In this document: positions 18,048 through 27,144 of the stretch, piece by piece
Numbering within the stretch: the stretch's first letter is position 1
Layout: every line of letters starts with the position of its first letter
From: Pseudoflavonifractor sp. An85
GTDB taxonomy: Bacteria > Bacillota > Clostridia > Oscillospirales > Oscillospiraceae
Direction: 5' to 3'
DNA: 64,000 bases
Assembly (NCBI RefSeq): GCF_002161235.1
Contig: NZ_NFHE01000004.1
Location: 62,001 to 126,000, forward strand
Notes under the pieces: model-generated
Told to the model about the DNA's origin: nothing
Database searches by the model: none
The model's input: only the letters and a program-made list of their open reading frames with translations
Translations under genes and position numbers: made by a program

Positions 18048-20366
18048 ATGAAATTCATCAAACGAGTGCTAGCTGCGCTACTGAGCGGATGTCTATGCCT
18101 GGTGGTTTTGCTGGGGGCAGCTGTTCCCAACAGCTCGGCTGCTGAAGATGAAACAGTTGCCGAAATCAGTGGGCTTTCCGATGCGGCGGTCCTGGCAGAC
18201 TTTTCTCCTGGGCAAACAGTGAATACCAAAGAGGGAGGCCCATACACCTCGGTAACCGGTCACAAATATGCCATGATGCAGTATCGCTTCATGCGGTATT
18301 ACAGTGACGGTACCAAGAAGATCATCAACAACATCAAACCCGAAGGCCGTACAGAAGTGAAATACTATGTGGGGAATATGTTTGCCTACTGTATAGAGTC
18401 TGGACAGGCATTTAATGGCGGGAATTATGTGTCAAGTCTCCCGGGAGTGTCAGATTATATTGCTTTGCTTCAAATGCATGTTCCGGCTGCCCCGAACAAC
18501 ATTATGTTGGCGATGCTGTATGGATATAACCAATCTGCTGCGCTTCCAACCACATCGCAAATAGGTTGTAATTTCAATGCGGATGATTTTGCGTTTGCAA
18601 CACAGATAATCATTTGGGAGTTTCAAAGTGGAATCCGCACAAGTCCCACTAAAATTCAGAATCTCAGCTATGGTGGGCAGACCATCTATGCGGACAACTA
18701 TGTCAAGTGGATCAACGGATATCCTGCCAAGAACTGCTATAACTGGATTTTGAGTCAGATGCAAAAGCACAATACCAGACCTAGCTTTTCTGGGGGCACC
18801 ACTAGCGCTGCTCCTGTGCAGACCATGAAATACAACCCGCAAACAGGAAAGTATTCCGTCACACTCACAGACACCAACAACACCGGATGCGATCTGAAAT
18901 TTCCGGCTACCAGCGGTATCACAGTCAGCCGCAATGGCAATCAGTACACGTTTTCTACCAGTCAAGTCATTACTAATCCGGTAACACTGACAGTGCAGAA
19001 ACAAGTGCCGAGAGGAACGGGTAACTTCCTGATCTGGTCTAACGGTAAGGATCAGACTCTGGCCACGGGCGTAGAAGACCCTGTGAAATTTTTTGTGAAA
19101 CTTAAAACGGAACCTATGGGTGAGGTAAAGGTGGTCAAACAGACTACAGATCACACCGGAAAGGTGGTCAAGCTGTCCGGCGCTGTCTTTGACCTTATGG
19201 TGAAGGACGGAAACAGCTGGACCAAGGCCACCACCCTGGTTGAGAGCAAAACGGGCGAATACACCTTGCCCACCAACGACCAGGGCTACTACTCCTACAC
19301 GTTGCAAGTGGGGAAAACCTACAAGGTGGTGGAGACAGCTGCGCCCAGTGGTGTCGTCAACACAGGTTGGGAGTCGCAGGAGTTCACTTATGCATCTGGT
19401 GGCAAGTATTCCTACACCTGCAGCAATGAAATTCCCACCGGCGGTATCAAACTGGAAAAGACGGATGATCTGGCTGGCTTTCCTCTGGAGGGGGCCGTAT
19501 TTGAGGTAACAGCCGCCCAGGACATCACCTACACCCTCAACGGAACTACCTACACACGATGCCACAAGGGGGATGTGGTGGGGCAGATGACCACGGACGC
19601 CAGTGGTATGGCCTCCATGAGCGGTCTCTATTACGGTACTTACACCGTCACAGAAATCCAGGCTCCGGACGGGTATCACATTCTGATTCCGGCCTTTACG
19701 GTAAATGTGGCGGCTCCGGCAGATTACAAGTCCACCACCGTCTACCCCTCCGCTGCTATTGGCGTGTCCACCTATGACGGCGTGACCAGCACCCCGGATG
19801 GGGGCGCACAGCTTACCAATCGCCCGATGCTGGCCAACTTGACCATCCACAAATCTGGCCAGGGAGATAAGGACCTGTCCGGCGTGGAGCTCCAGCTGGT
19901 GGATACCCAGGGAAACGTAGTGACCTGGAGCCAGCAGGAAGATGGCAGCTATGCTGCCATGCTGGTACAGGACGGCCAGTGGGTCCCGGCCCAGGGTGTG
20001 GACACGGTGATCACAGACGCCCAGGGCCGAGTGGAGCTGGTGAACATTCCCTACGGCACCTACACACTGCGTGAAATTCAAACAGAAGCTGGCTATCAGC
20101 TTTTGCCCAATCCCGTCACTATCACCTTGCCCTATGAGGTGGCTGGAGAGAAGGACTCCGGTGGCGGTGAGGTCTACTACAGCAATGGGACCAACTACTA
20201 CTACCATCTCACTTATGACCTGCGAAACACCCTGGTGTATCGCCTGCCCGCCACCGGAGGCTATGCCGTTTGGCTGATTGGAGCCGGACTGGCATTGGCT
20301 GCACTGTGTGTGACTGGGCTGGCTGTGCATAAAAAACAAAAGAAAAACGAGGAGGACAACAAATGA
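18048..20366 (+). CDS. Thioester-domain pilus adhesin, LPXTG-anchored
   Basis: The 772-residue secreted protein has a signal peptide (residues 1-34) and then a thioester domain: Cys115 in AYCIESGQ and Gln186 in FATQIIIWEF match the Cys/Gln pair that forms an internal thioester in Gram-positive adhesins. At least three Cna-B/SpaA-type domains follow (E-box-like segments YKVVETAAP, TVTEIQAPDGY, TLREIQTEAGY). The sorting signal LPATG starts at residue 733, then a membrane helix and a Lys-rich tail. It is inferred to be the pilus tip that can bind host or recipient-cell surfaces covalently. Its stop overlaps the next start (ATGA). Confidence 0.85.
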   Translation: MKFIKRVLAALLSGCLCLVVLLGAAVPNSSAAEDETVAEISGLSDAAVLADFSPGQTVNTKEGGPYTSVTGHKYAMMQYRFMRYYSDGTKKIINNIKPEGRTEVKYYVGNMFAYCIESGQAFNGGNYVSSLPGVSDYIALLQMHVPAAPNNIMLAMLYGYNQSAALPTTSQIGCNFNADDFAFATQIIIWEFQSGIRTSPTKIQNLSYGGQTIYADNYVKWINGYPAKNCYNWILSQMQKHNTRPSFSGGTTSAAPVQTMKYNPQTGKYSVTLTDTNNTGCDLKFPATSGITVSRNGNQYTFSTSQVITNPVTLTVQKQVPRGTGNFLIWSNGKDQTLATGVEDPVKFFVKLKTEPMGEVKVVKQTTDHTGKVVKLSGAVFDLMVKDGNSWTKATTLVESKTGEYTLPTNDQGYYSYTLQVGKTYKVVETAAPSGVVNTGWESQEFTYASGGKYSYTCSNEIPTGGIKLEKTDDLAGFPLEGAVFEVTAAQDITYTLNGTTYTRCHKGDVVGQMTTDASGMASMSGLYYGTYTVTEIQAPDGYHILIPAFTVNVAAPADYKSTTVYPSAAIGVSTYDGVTSTPDGGAQLTNRPMLANLTIHKSGQGDKDLSGVELQLVDTQGNVVTWSQQEDGSYAAMLVQDGQWVPAQGVDTVITDAQGRVELVNIPYGTYTLREIQTEAGYQLLPNPVTITLPYEVAGEKDSGGGEVYYSNGTNYYYHLTYDLRNTLVYRLPATGGYAVWLIGAGLALAALCVTGLAVHKKQKKNEEDNK

Positions 20367-22303
20367 AACGCAACAAGATGAAGCAAATCGCCAGTATGGG
20401 CCTCGCCCTGTCCCTGTGTGCAGCTTTCGGACTGTCTGGTACGGCTCTGGCCTATACCACGGAGGATGCCACCATCGACTACAACAAGACCGCCAGTCTC
20501 ACCATCACCAAGTATGATCTCACCGCTGCCACCCAGGCGGGGGTGAGCACCAGCGGTCTGGTTTCCACTGGCAAGGAAAACACCGAGGCTGAGACCATGC
20601 TCCAGGACTACACCCTGGGCGGTGTGGAATTTACCTATCTGCGCCTGGGCGGTATTGACATGTACTCCGACCAGGATGCCACCAATGCCACCATCCAGGT
20701 TATCTACGGCGTGGACAATGAGGCGGTGCGGGACACCCTGGGCCTCACGGAGGAGGACGTGGTAAAAACCGAGGATGGTATCCCCTGGTATACCTCTGAC
20801 ACCCTGATCGACGCCCTGGAGGAACAGCTCACCGCCAACCGCCGAGCCACCAAGGATGCTCTGGAGGCGGAGGCCAACCAGAGCGGCACTGCCATGGCCC
20901 TCACCGATGACATCACCGGCACCACTTCTGTGGACGGCCTGGACCTGGGCCTGTACCTGGTGGTGGAGACAGAGGTGCCGGAGAACGTCACTTCCACCGT
21001 CAATCCCTGGCTGGTCTCCCTGCCCATGACGGACACGGAGACCGGGGATGGATGGTTCTATGATGTCACGGTCTACCCCAAGAACGAGACCGGAAATCCC
21101 ACCCTGGAGAAAGAGGTGTCCGATCTGGCTCACGGTGTCAGCTTCTCTGGTGACATTGACGCCCTGGGCTATCGGGATGTGGCCACTGGCAGCACCGGAG
21201 ATGTGATGGGTTACCGCTACCTGTCCACCCTGCCCACCATCACCTCCAATGCCACCCAGCTCATCCAGTACCGCTTCGAAGACATCCTCTCCCCTGGTCT
21301 GGAGTACGACCAGAACGATGTGATCGTGTGCTGGTATGAGAGCTACGAGGAGGCTCAGAAGGACTACACCATCGCTATGCCGGACACTCCCGCCACCCAG
21401 GGTGCCAACGCTGCGGAGATCTGGGAGTGCAATGAGTACGGCATCGGGACCTATTTCGACGTTACATACGGAACCCTGGACGATGGCTCCACCACCATGA
21501 CCCTCCAGTTCAACGAGGCGGGCCTGGAGCGCATTAACACCCCCGTGGACAACAGCCAGCAGGTAGGTCGGTACTCCGACTGGACCTGTGTGGTGTACTA
21601 TACCGCCAAAATCAACAGCACCGAGGACATGATCCTGGGCGACGAGGGCAACCCCAACACCGTCACCCTCACCTGGGAGCGTACCAGCAAGGGCTATATC
21701 GACACTCTCAGTGATGAGGCAACGGTGTACAGCTATGGCATTCACCTCACCAAGAAGTTCACCGCTGGCGGTACCAACTATGATGCCGTCCAATTCATCG
21801 CCCAGAACGTGACCAACGCCACCGGGACCTACTATGTAGTGGCAGATGCCACTCCCAAGGCTGGCGTGTACTACGCCACCGGCACCACCACCAACGTTGA
21901 CGAGGCCACCCGCATGACCCCGGATGAGACAGGCCACCTGTACCTGTGCGGCCTGGAGGAGGACACCTACCAGCTCACCGAGACCCAGACGGACCCCAAC
22001 TACAATCTGTTGGAGGATGTCATCACCGTGGATATTGACACCAAGTACACCCCCGGTGTGCAGGTAGGTTCCCTCACCGCTACCGCCAAGGTAGACGGTT
22101 ATGCCGCCACTATGGAGGCTATGGGAGACAGCGGCAATGCCCTGGTGCCCCTGACCGTCCTCAACACCCGTGGCTTTGATATGCCTGAGACGGGCGGTAC
22201 TGGCACTATGGTGACTACGGTGCTGGGCATTGTGCTGGCTGGCGGGATGCTCACCGTGAGCATTATCCTCTTGTTCAAGCGCAAGCATGAGATGCAAAAA
22301 TAA
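20363..22303 (+). CDS. LPXTG pilin backbone subunit
   Basis: The 646-residue isopeptide-type major pilin has a signal peptide (1-30), an N-terminal domain starting DYNKTASLTITKYDL, central domains, and a C-terminal SpaA/Cna-B domain with an E-box (TYQLTETQTDPNY). The sorting signal MPETG begins at residue 607, followed by a hydrophobic helix and a positively charged tail. Operon position between the tip adhesin and class C sortases supports the backbone role. It overlaps the sortase gene by 17 bases. Confidence 0.85.
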   Translation: MKRNKMKQIASMGLALSLCAAFGLSGTALAYTTEDATIDYNKTASLTITKYDLTAATQAGVSTSGLVSTGKENTEAETMLQDYTLGGVEFTYLRLGGIDMYSDQDATNATIQVIYGVDNEAVRDTLGLTEEDVVKTEDGIPWYTSDTLIDALEEQLTANRRATKDALEAEANQSGTAMALTDDITGTTSVDGLDLGLYLVVETEVPENVTSTVNPWLVSLPMTDTETGDGWFYDVTVYPKNETGNPTLEKEVSDLAHGVSFSGDIDALGYRDVATGSTGDVMGYRYLSTLPTITSNATQLIQYRFEDILSPGLEYDQNDVIVCWYESYEEAQKDYTIAMPDTPATQGANAAEIWECNEYGIGTYFDVTYGTLDDGSTTMTLQFNEAGLERINTPVDNSQQVGRYSDWTCVVYYTAKINSTEDMILGDEGNPNTVTLTWERTSKGYIDTLSDEATVYSYGIHLTKKFTAGGTNYDAVQFIAQNVTNATGTYYVVADATPKAGVYYATGTTTNVDEATRMTPDETGHLYLCGLEEDTYQLTETQTDPNYNLLEDVITVDIDTKYTPGVQVGSLTATAKVDGYAATMEAMGDSGNALVPLTVLNTRGFDMPETGGTGTMVTTVLGIVLAGGMLTVSIILLFKRKHEMQK

Positions 22304-23156
22304 AGCGCCCCTGCTATTGGGGCTGGGCTGCGTGCTGGCCATGGGAATGATTTTCTATCCCATGGCCAGCAACTGGCTTTCGGGGCAAACGCGCTCTCAG
22401 GTCATCACGGAGTATGAGGCAGCTGCGGAAGCGCTGGACAACCAGGACACCCAGGTGGCCCTGGAGCTGGCCCGAGACTACAACCGAGAGCTGCTGGAGC
22501 AGAGTTGCTCGGTTGCGGGATTCTCAGTCTCTGGTGCGCCAACCCCAGACAAGGACATTCTCACCGCCCTGGACCCTACCGGCGGTGGGATGCTGGCCAC
22601 GTTGGAGATTCCCGCCATCGACGTGATTCTCCCCGTGTACTACGGAACTCAGTCCACCACCCTCACCGCTGGTGTGGGGGTGGTGGAGGGCAGTTCCCTG
22701 CCGGTGGGAGGAGAAGGCAGCCATGCAGTTCTGGCTGGTCACAGCGGGCTGGCCTCATCCCGGCTCCTCTCCGACCTGGATCAGCTCACACAAGGAGATG
22801 TGTTCTTCCTGCGTGTGCTGGACGAAACTCTGGCCTATGAGGTGGATCAGATTTCCGTGGTGCTCCCCGATGACGTGAGCCAGATCGGGATTGCCCCCAA
22901 CGGGGACTATGTGACCTTGCTTACCTGTACTCCCTACGGGATAAACTCCCATCGCCTCCTGGTCCGTGGTGCCCGAACAGAGTTAGCGGAGGAAGATACA
23001 GCAGCTTCTGCTGGCGAGCAGAAAAGCCATGGGAGCAGCTGGTGGGGCGAATACCGTACCGCCATCTTCATTGGCGTTGGAATCTACCTTGCCATCCTGG
23101 TGGTGGCGGTCCCGGTGGGAATGTGGTGGATTAAGAGAGGTGGCAAAAATGGCTAA
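22287..23156 (+). CDS. Class C (pilin-polymerizing) sortase 1
   Basis: The 289-residue membrane transpeptidase has hydrophobic helices at residues 8-26 and about 255-278, the arrangement of class C sortases. Catalytic residues are visible: His in LAGHSGL, Cys in LLTCTPYG, and Arg in SHRLLVRG. The segment LEIPAIDVILPVYYGT is the family's first strand. It is expected to join MPETG pilins into a pilus. Confidence 0.9.
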   Translation: MRCKNKAPLLLGLGCVLAMGMIFYPMASNWLSGQTRSQVITEYEAAAEALDNQDTQVALELARDYNRELLEQSCSVAGFSVSGAPTPDKDILTALDPTGGGMLATLEIPAIDVILPVYYGTQSTTLTAGVGVVEGSSLPVGGEGSHAVLAGHSGLASSRLLSDLDQLTQGDVFFLRVLDETLAYEVDQISVVLPDDVSQIGIAPNGDYVTLLTCTPYGINSHRLLVRGARTELAEEDTAASAGEQKSHGSSWWGEYRTAIFIGVGIYLAILVVAVPVGMWWIKRGGKNG

Positions 23157-24021
23157 GAGGCTGGTGTTGCTGCTTGCACTGGTTGCAGACCTGGTTCTGT
23201 TGGTGATTCTGTGCCAGCCCATCGCTGCCCCCATCGTGTATGAGCAGACGGTGAAAGAAGAGATTGCCGTAGTGGAGCAGGAGCAGGAGGTGCCGGAAGC
23301 CCACCAAGACCTGAAGGATGCCATGGCGGAGTACAACCTCCAGCTGGCCCAGGATCAGTCTGGACTGGACAGTGTGGACAGCTATGAAGAGCCTGGGCTG
23401 AATTTGGAGGACTACGGCCTGGAAGCGGATGATGTGGTGGGATATGTAGAAATCCCAGCCATGGAAGTGGCCATCCCTCTTTATCTGGGTGCATCCAAGT
23501 CCAACATGAACAACGGTGCAGTTGTTCTGGGACAGACCAGTATGCCCATCGGTGGCAGCTCCACCAACTGCGTGATTGCTGCGCACCGGGGGTGGAACAA
23601 CATGGCCCTGTTCCGGGATATTGAGGTGCTCCAGGAGGGGGACCTGGTGTACCTGGTCAACCTCTGGGAGACGCTGACTTATCGGGTAACGAAGATCTCC
23701 ATCATCTGGCCCGATGAGGTGGAGGCCGTGACCATTCAGCCCGGGAAGGACATGGTGACCTTGCTCACCTGCCATCCCTATCTCACAAGCAAACGGCGGT
23801 ATTTGGTGTACTGCCAGCGAGTAGAGGAGCCGGAGAAACAGGGAGTAGTGCCAGGTCAGACGGTGACTACTACCAGGGTAGTAGAATCAAAAATCCAGGC
23901 AGAGCAGGAGCGTGGCCTTCAGATTATGTCCGTTGTGATGTGTGGTGTGGCTGGCGTTTTCTTTGTTGTAGGGATATGTGGAGGGAGGAAAAAACGTGGC
24001 AAACACAAGGTCGGTGGCTAA
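23149..24021 (+). CDS. Class C sortase 2
   Basis: The 290-residue second sortase has an N-terminal helix (residues 5-25), strand VGYVEIPAMEVAIPLYLGA, catalytic His in IAAHRGW, Cys in LLTCHPYL, Arg in SKRRYLVYC and a C-terminal membrane segment. The frame is open upstream, but the ATG at 23149, overlapping the first sortase gene by 8 bases, gives the proper membrane anchor. It may attach the tip protein or anchor the pilus. Confidence 0.88.
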   Translation: MAKRLVLLLALVADLVLLVILCQPIAAPIVYEQTVKEEIAVVEQEQEVPEAHQDLKDAMAEYNLQLAQDQSGLDSVDSYEEPGLNLEDYGLEADDVVGYVEIPAMEVAIPLYLGASKSNMNNGAVVLGQTSMPIGGSSTNCVIAAHRGWNNMALFRDIEVLQEGDLVYLVNLWETLTYRVTKISIIWPDEVEAVTIQPGKDMVTLLTCHPYLTSKRRYLVYCQRVEEPEKQGVVPGQTVTTTRVVESKIQAEQERGLQIMSVVMCGVAGVFFVVGICGGRKKRGKHKVGG

Positions 24022-24571
24022 GCGTATTTGCTTATTACGGAGATTCCGCAATATGTCCCTGACTGGGTTGGGACGGAAGATCGGATTGCCTCATCCATAT
24101 ACCCGTATGTCGCAGTACGAGGCATCCGAACGCACTCCCAAGGAACCAACGCTTATGGCTATGGCGCAGGCACTGGAGGTCAGCTCTGCTACGCTGACCA
24201 GTTGCGTGGGAACCACTGTGGTTGATCTGATGGAGAGTATCTTATGGATGGAAGAGTTTGAGGGCGTCGAAGTGGTACGAGCCTGTATCCAGGAGTGGGT
24301 GCAAATGAGGGCCATGTACGACAGCGGATTAATGGATAAGGAGGCATATCTCGAATGGAAATACCAATGGTCGGGACTGGGGCAGGGAGAAACCCCACGA
24401 GGGGACGGGAGACGAGAGACGGGGGACGGGGGCCTCGGCGACAATGATGGCATTGTCGCCGCAAGCAACGAATCGTGTCCCCACGATTCAAGTTTTTTGG
24501 GGGCGCACCCACAAAAATACTTTAGGGGCAATGCCCCTAAGACCCCTGATAGAAAGGAGGGCGTCACATGA
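23996..24571 (+). CDS. Helix-turn-helix protein at the start of the mobilization region
   Basis: The predicted 191-residue protein has an XRE-like domain (about residues 8-65: RFRNMSLTGLGRKIGLP, RMSQYEASERTPKEPTLMAMAQAL) and a helical segment to about residue 140. The last 50-60 residues are Gly/Pro/Arg-rich and unlike a folded domain. In DNA they coincide with several perfect hairpins, so sequence there may be constrained as DNA. GTG at 23996 after a GGGAGG site is preferred over the upstream GTG at 23978. The stop overlaps mobC (ATGA). Confidence 0.7.
   Translation: MANTRSVAKRICLLRRFRNMSLTGLGRKIGLPHPYTRMSQYEASERTPKEPTLMAMAQALEVSSATLTSCVGTTVVDLMESILWMEEFEGVEVVRACIQEWVQMRAMYDSGLMDKEAYLEWKYQWSGLGQGETPRGDGRRETGDGGLGDNDGIVAASNESCPHDSSFLGAHPQKYFRGNAPKTPDRKEGVT
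24395..24545. other. Hairpin cluster upstream of mobC, candidate oriT
   Basis: Three perfect dyads stand in series: GGCGACAATG/CATTGTCGCC (24437-24446 and 24451-24460), GAATCGTG/CACGATTC (24470-24477 and 24482-24489) followed by T6, and TTAGGGGC/GCCCCTAA (24522-24529 and 24533-24540). They are preceded by purine-rich direct repeats (GGGGACGGGAGACG type). Transfer origins of related elements lie just before the mobC/relaxase genes. The alternative is a REP-like repeat. Confidence 0.45.
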
Positions 24572-24888
24572 AGCGGAGCCAAAAGCGCATTTGTGAAATC
24601 AAAATCAGATTTTTGGATGATGAGCTTGAGGAGCTGAACAGGAAGGTCCGAAAGACGGGGATGTCACGTGAGGCGTATTGCCGGGAAGTCCTAAACGGCT
24701 CGGAGGTAAAGGAAGGCCCTTCGGCGGATGTTCCTCTCCTGTTGCGTGAGGTGCGCCAGAACAATGTATTGTTAGACCAACTGGTGCAGGCAAGAGGAGA
24801 ACTAGAGGGCGTGCGGCTAGCACAGCTACTGGATCAGATACAAGAGGTGGAGCAAATGATTGTAGAAGCATATTCGCTTAGGCACTAA
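24568..24888 (+). CDS. mobC: MobC-family relaxosome accessory protein
   Basis: The 106-residue protein has a ribbon-helix-helix-like N-terminus (CEIKIRFLDDELEELNRKV broken by a turn, then TGMSREAYCREVL) and a C-terminal coiled helix, the usual shape of MobC proteins that help the relaxase melt oriT. It overlaps the upstream gene by four bases and precedes the relaxase by two. Confidence 0.85.
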   Translation: MKRSQKRICEIKIRFLDDELEELNRKVRKTGMSREAYCREVLNGSEVKEGPSADVPLLLREVRQNNVLLDQLVQARGELEGVRLAQLLDQIQEVEQMIVEAYSLRH

Positions 24889-24890
24889 AG

Positions 24891-26315
24891 ATGGCAGTGA
24901 CAGCTATGTGGGCCATCAAAGGGCGGCTAAGCCAGGTCATCGATTATGTGATGAACCCAGAAAAAACTACTGAAGAATTCCTTCCAGACTTGATTGCCCT
25001 TCATGCGGTCAACGGTGTCGTGGAGTACGCAGCAGATGAGGTGAAAACAGAGAAGCGCTCATATGTAAGTTGTCTTAACTGTACAGAGAGAAATGCTGCC
25101 CAACAATTTCTGAGTACAAAGCGGTTCTGGAGAAAGGTAGAAGACAAGCGCGTCTGCTATCACGGCTATCAGTCCTTTCAGGAGGGAGAGGTGACGGCAG
25201 AGCAGGCCCATGCGCTGGGGGTCGCTTTGGCAAAGGAATTGTGGGGAGATCGTTTTGAAGTGGTGGTAGCTACCCACTGTAACACCAATCATTATCACAA
25301 CCACTTTGTGGTTAATTCGGTGTCCTTTGCAGACGGGAAAAAGTTCTACAACTCCAAGGCAGATTACAGGCGGATGCGAGAGGTGTCAGACCGCCTATGT
25401 CGGGAAGCTGGCTTGTCCGTGGTGGAGCGGCCTGGAGGGCGAAAGAAAAGCTACAGCGAGTGGAAGGCGGAACAAGATGGAGTGCCCACCCAGCGCAGCA
25501 CCATCCGGGCAGACATTGACCGGGCCGTTGCATCCGCCACCACCGAGCAGGGTTTCATCCGAACCATGCAGGAGATGGGCTACCAATTCAAGACCCGCAG
25601 GGCAGACGGAGAACGTCTGAAGTACCCAGCTTTGAAGCCACCGGGAGCCAAGGGCTTTTTTCGATTCCACCGTCTGGGAGATGGCTATGACCTGGACGAG
25701 ATCATAGACCGGGTCTATGAAAATATGCGAAAACGAGTGCCTTTCCCAGAGGCGGAGCAAGAGGCTGCATCTCGGCTCCGACAGGAAATGTGGAGCCACC
25801 CGACTATGAAGTGCAAGGGGCTGCGGGCACTGTACTTTCGTTACTGCTATGAACTTCACATCATTGTTAAACATCCGGCATCCGTTAAACGGGTGTCTTT
25901 TTTGTTGCGTGAGGATGTGAAGAAGATGGAGCGATATATTGCCCAGACCCGTCTGCTGGGCCGAGAGGGCATTGACACGGAGCAACAGCTGGAAGTCTAC
26001 CAAAACGGCCTGGAGGGCAAGGTGGAGCAGCTGATCCAGCAGCGCCGGGCATTGCGCAATCGTCTGAAGGCGGCAACCAGGGCCGGAAACGGGGAGACCG
26101 TTGATGGGTTGAAATCCCAGATTGCTGAGTTGTCGGTTCAGATAAAAGCTGCACGGGATGAGATCGGACTGTGTAGCGAAATCAAAGAACGGTCTAAACA
26201 GGTGGAAAGAAACCTGATAGACATAAACAACCAGATTCAGGAAGGAGAGAAAACAAATGAATCCAGCCGGAGATGCAGCAGACCAGGTCGTGAAAATGTC
26301 CTTCAATGGCCTTGA
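24891..26315 (+). CDS. Relaxase / mobilization nuclease (MOBP type)
   Basis: The 474-residue relaxase nicks oriT and pilots the strand during conjugation. The histidine triad is HCNTNHYHNHF at about residues 129-139. The N-terminus has the usual AIKGRLSQVIDYVMNPEKT start, with a probable catalytic Tyr in it (Y18 or nearby). A long coiled-coil-like helical region follows from about residue 340. The end overlaps pcfB by 59 bases. Confidence 0.9.
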   Translation: MAVTAMWAIKGRLSQVIDYVMNPEKTTEEFLPDLIALHAVNGVVEYAADEVKTEKRSYVSCLNCTERNAAQQFLSTKRFWRKVEDKRVCYHGYQSFQEGEVTAEQAHALGVALAKELWGDRFEVVVATHCNTNHYHNHFVVNSVSFADGKKFYNSKADYRRMREVSDRLCREAGLSVVERPGGRKKSYSEWKAEQDGVPTQRSTIRADIDRAVASATTEQGFIRTMQEMGYQFKTRRADGERLKYPALKPPGAKGFFRFHRLGDGYDLDEIIDRVYENMRKRVPFPEAEQEAASRLRQEMWSHPTMKCKGLRALYFRYCYELHIIVKHPASVKRVSFLLREDVKKMERYIAQTRLLGREGIDTEQQLEVYQNGLEGKVEQLIQQRRALRNRLKAATRAGNGETVDGLKSQIAELSVQIKAARDEIGLCSEIKERSKQVERNLIDINNQIQEGEKTNESSRRCSRPGRENVLQWP

Positions 26316-26955
26316 GTTTGGCTTGAGAATTACAGGTGCTGCTGCAAAGCAATTGGCAATTCTGATCTATGCCATTCTGAAGGAGCAGAAAAAGACAAGG
26401 GGAAAGGCCAGAATGAACACCATGCTGCGCAGTGGCAAGGAACTTCGGGTCTTTGCGGTAAAGCCGGAGGACCTGAAGACTTTCTGCCAGGAGGCCAAGC
26501 GGTATGGTGTGCTGTATTGTGTCTTGAAGTCCAAAAACTCCAAGGACAGTGTGGTGGATGTCATGGTCCGAGCAGAGGATGCCTCCAAGATCAATCGAAT
26601 TTTCGAAAAATTCGAGATGGCCACGGTGGACATGGGGACCATCGAGCAGGACCTGGAACGAGGATTGGAGAAGGCGGGAGAGGGAGAAATCCAGACCCAT
26701 CAACAGGAAGAACGAGGGCAGAGCACAAACCCCACCAAAGGCCGGGAGGCAAAGTCCAGTCCGTCCGAGCCTACCTACGAAGCCAGACGAGCCGCAGGGG
26801 GCACCTCTAAACCCAATGCCAAGCCTTCTGTAAAGCAGGAGCTGCGGAACATTCGGGAGCAACAGGGGAAGAATGCGGCAAGAGGCCCTCAGCAGGCCAA
26901 GACTCCAACCAACCGGACGCCGAAGCCCAAAGTACCCAAGGGAAAGGGGAGATAA
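26257..26955 (+). CDS. pcfB: PcfB-family conjugation accessory protein (DUF3801)
   Basis: The 232-residue protein matches PcfB/DUF3801: an N-terminal SFNGLEFGLRITGAAAKQLA segment, KELRVFAVKPEDLKTFCQEAKRYGVLY spread over about residues 60-88, and a basic, disordered tail (from about residue 160). In pCF10-type systems PcfB-like factors work with the coupling protein and relaxosome. It starts within the relaxase gene. Confidence 0.85.
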   Translation: MNPAGDAADQVVKMSFNGLEFGLRITGAAAKQLAILIYAILKEQKKTRGKARMNTMLRSGKELRVFAVKPEDLKTFCQEAKRYGVLYCVLKSKNSKDSVVDVMVRAEDASKINRIFEKFEMATVDMGTIEQDLERGLEKAGEGEIQTHQQEERGQSTNPTKGREAKSSPSEPTYEARRAAGGTSKPNAKPSVKQELRNIREQQGKNAARGPQQAKTPTNRTPKPKVPKGKGR

Positions 26956-26958
26956 GTT

Positions 26959-27144
26959 GTGGAGAAAGAGGTCGTTGTAACCCTGACGGATTATGAACAG
27001 CGGATTCTGGTGCGAGGAATGAACGAGTACCGAAATCAGTTGCTGAAGGAGAAGAAACCCACGGAGGACGTGGCCCGTGCGATGCTGAAGGTGATACAGG
27101 CCAAGCCGAAAAAGAAAGGACTGCTGTCCCGTGAGACAAGATAA
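26959..27144 (+). CDS. Small conserved protein between pcfB and virD4
   Basis: This 61-residue basic protein (GTG start; VVVTLTDYEQRILVRGMNEY motif) is of the kind often found between pcfB and the coupling-protein gene in Tn1549-like elements. It has no membrane segment. Its stop overlaps the next start region by 14 bases. Function unknown. Confidence 0.65.
   Translation: MEKEVVVTLTDYEQRILVRGMNEYRNQLLKEKKPTEDVARAMLKVIQAKPKKKGLLSRETR

Noticed and set aside
20261-22342. 693-codon minus-strand frame over the pilin gene
   Set aside because: It is an antisense shadow. The plus strand has signal peptide, E-box and sorting signal.
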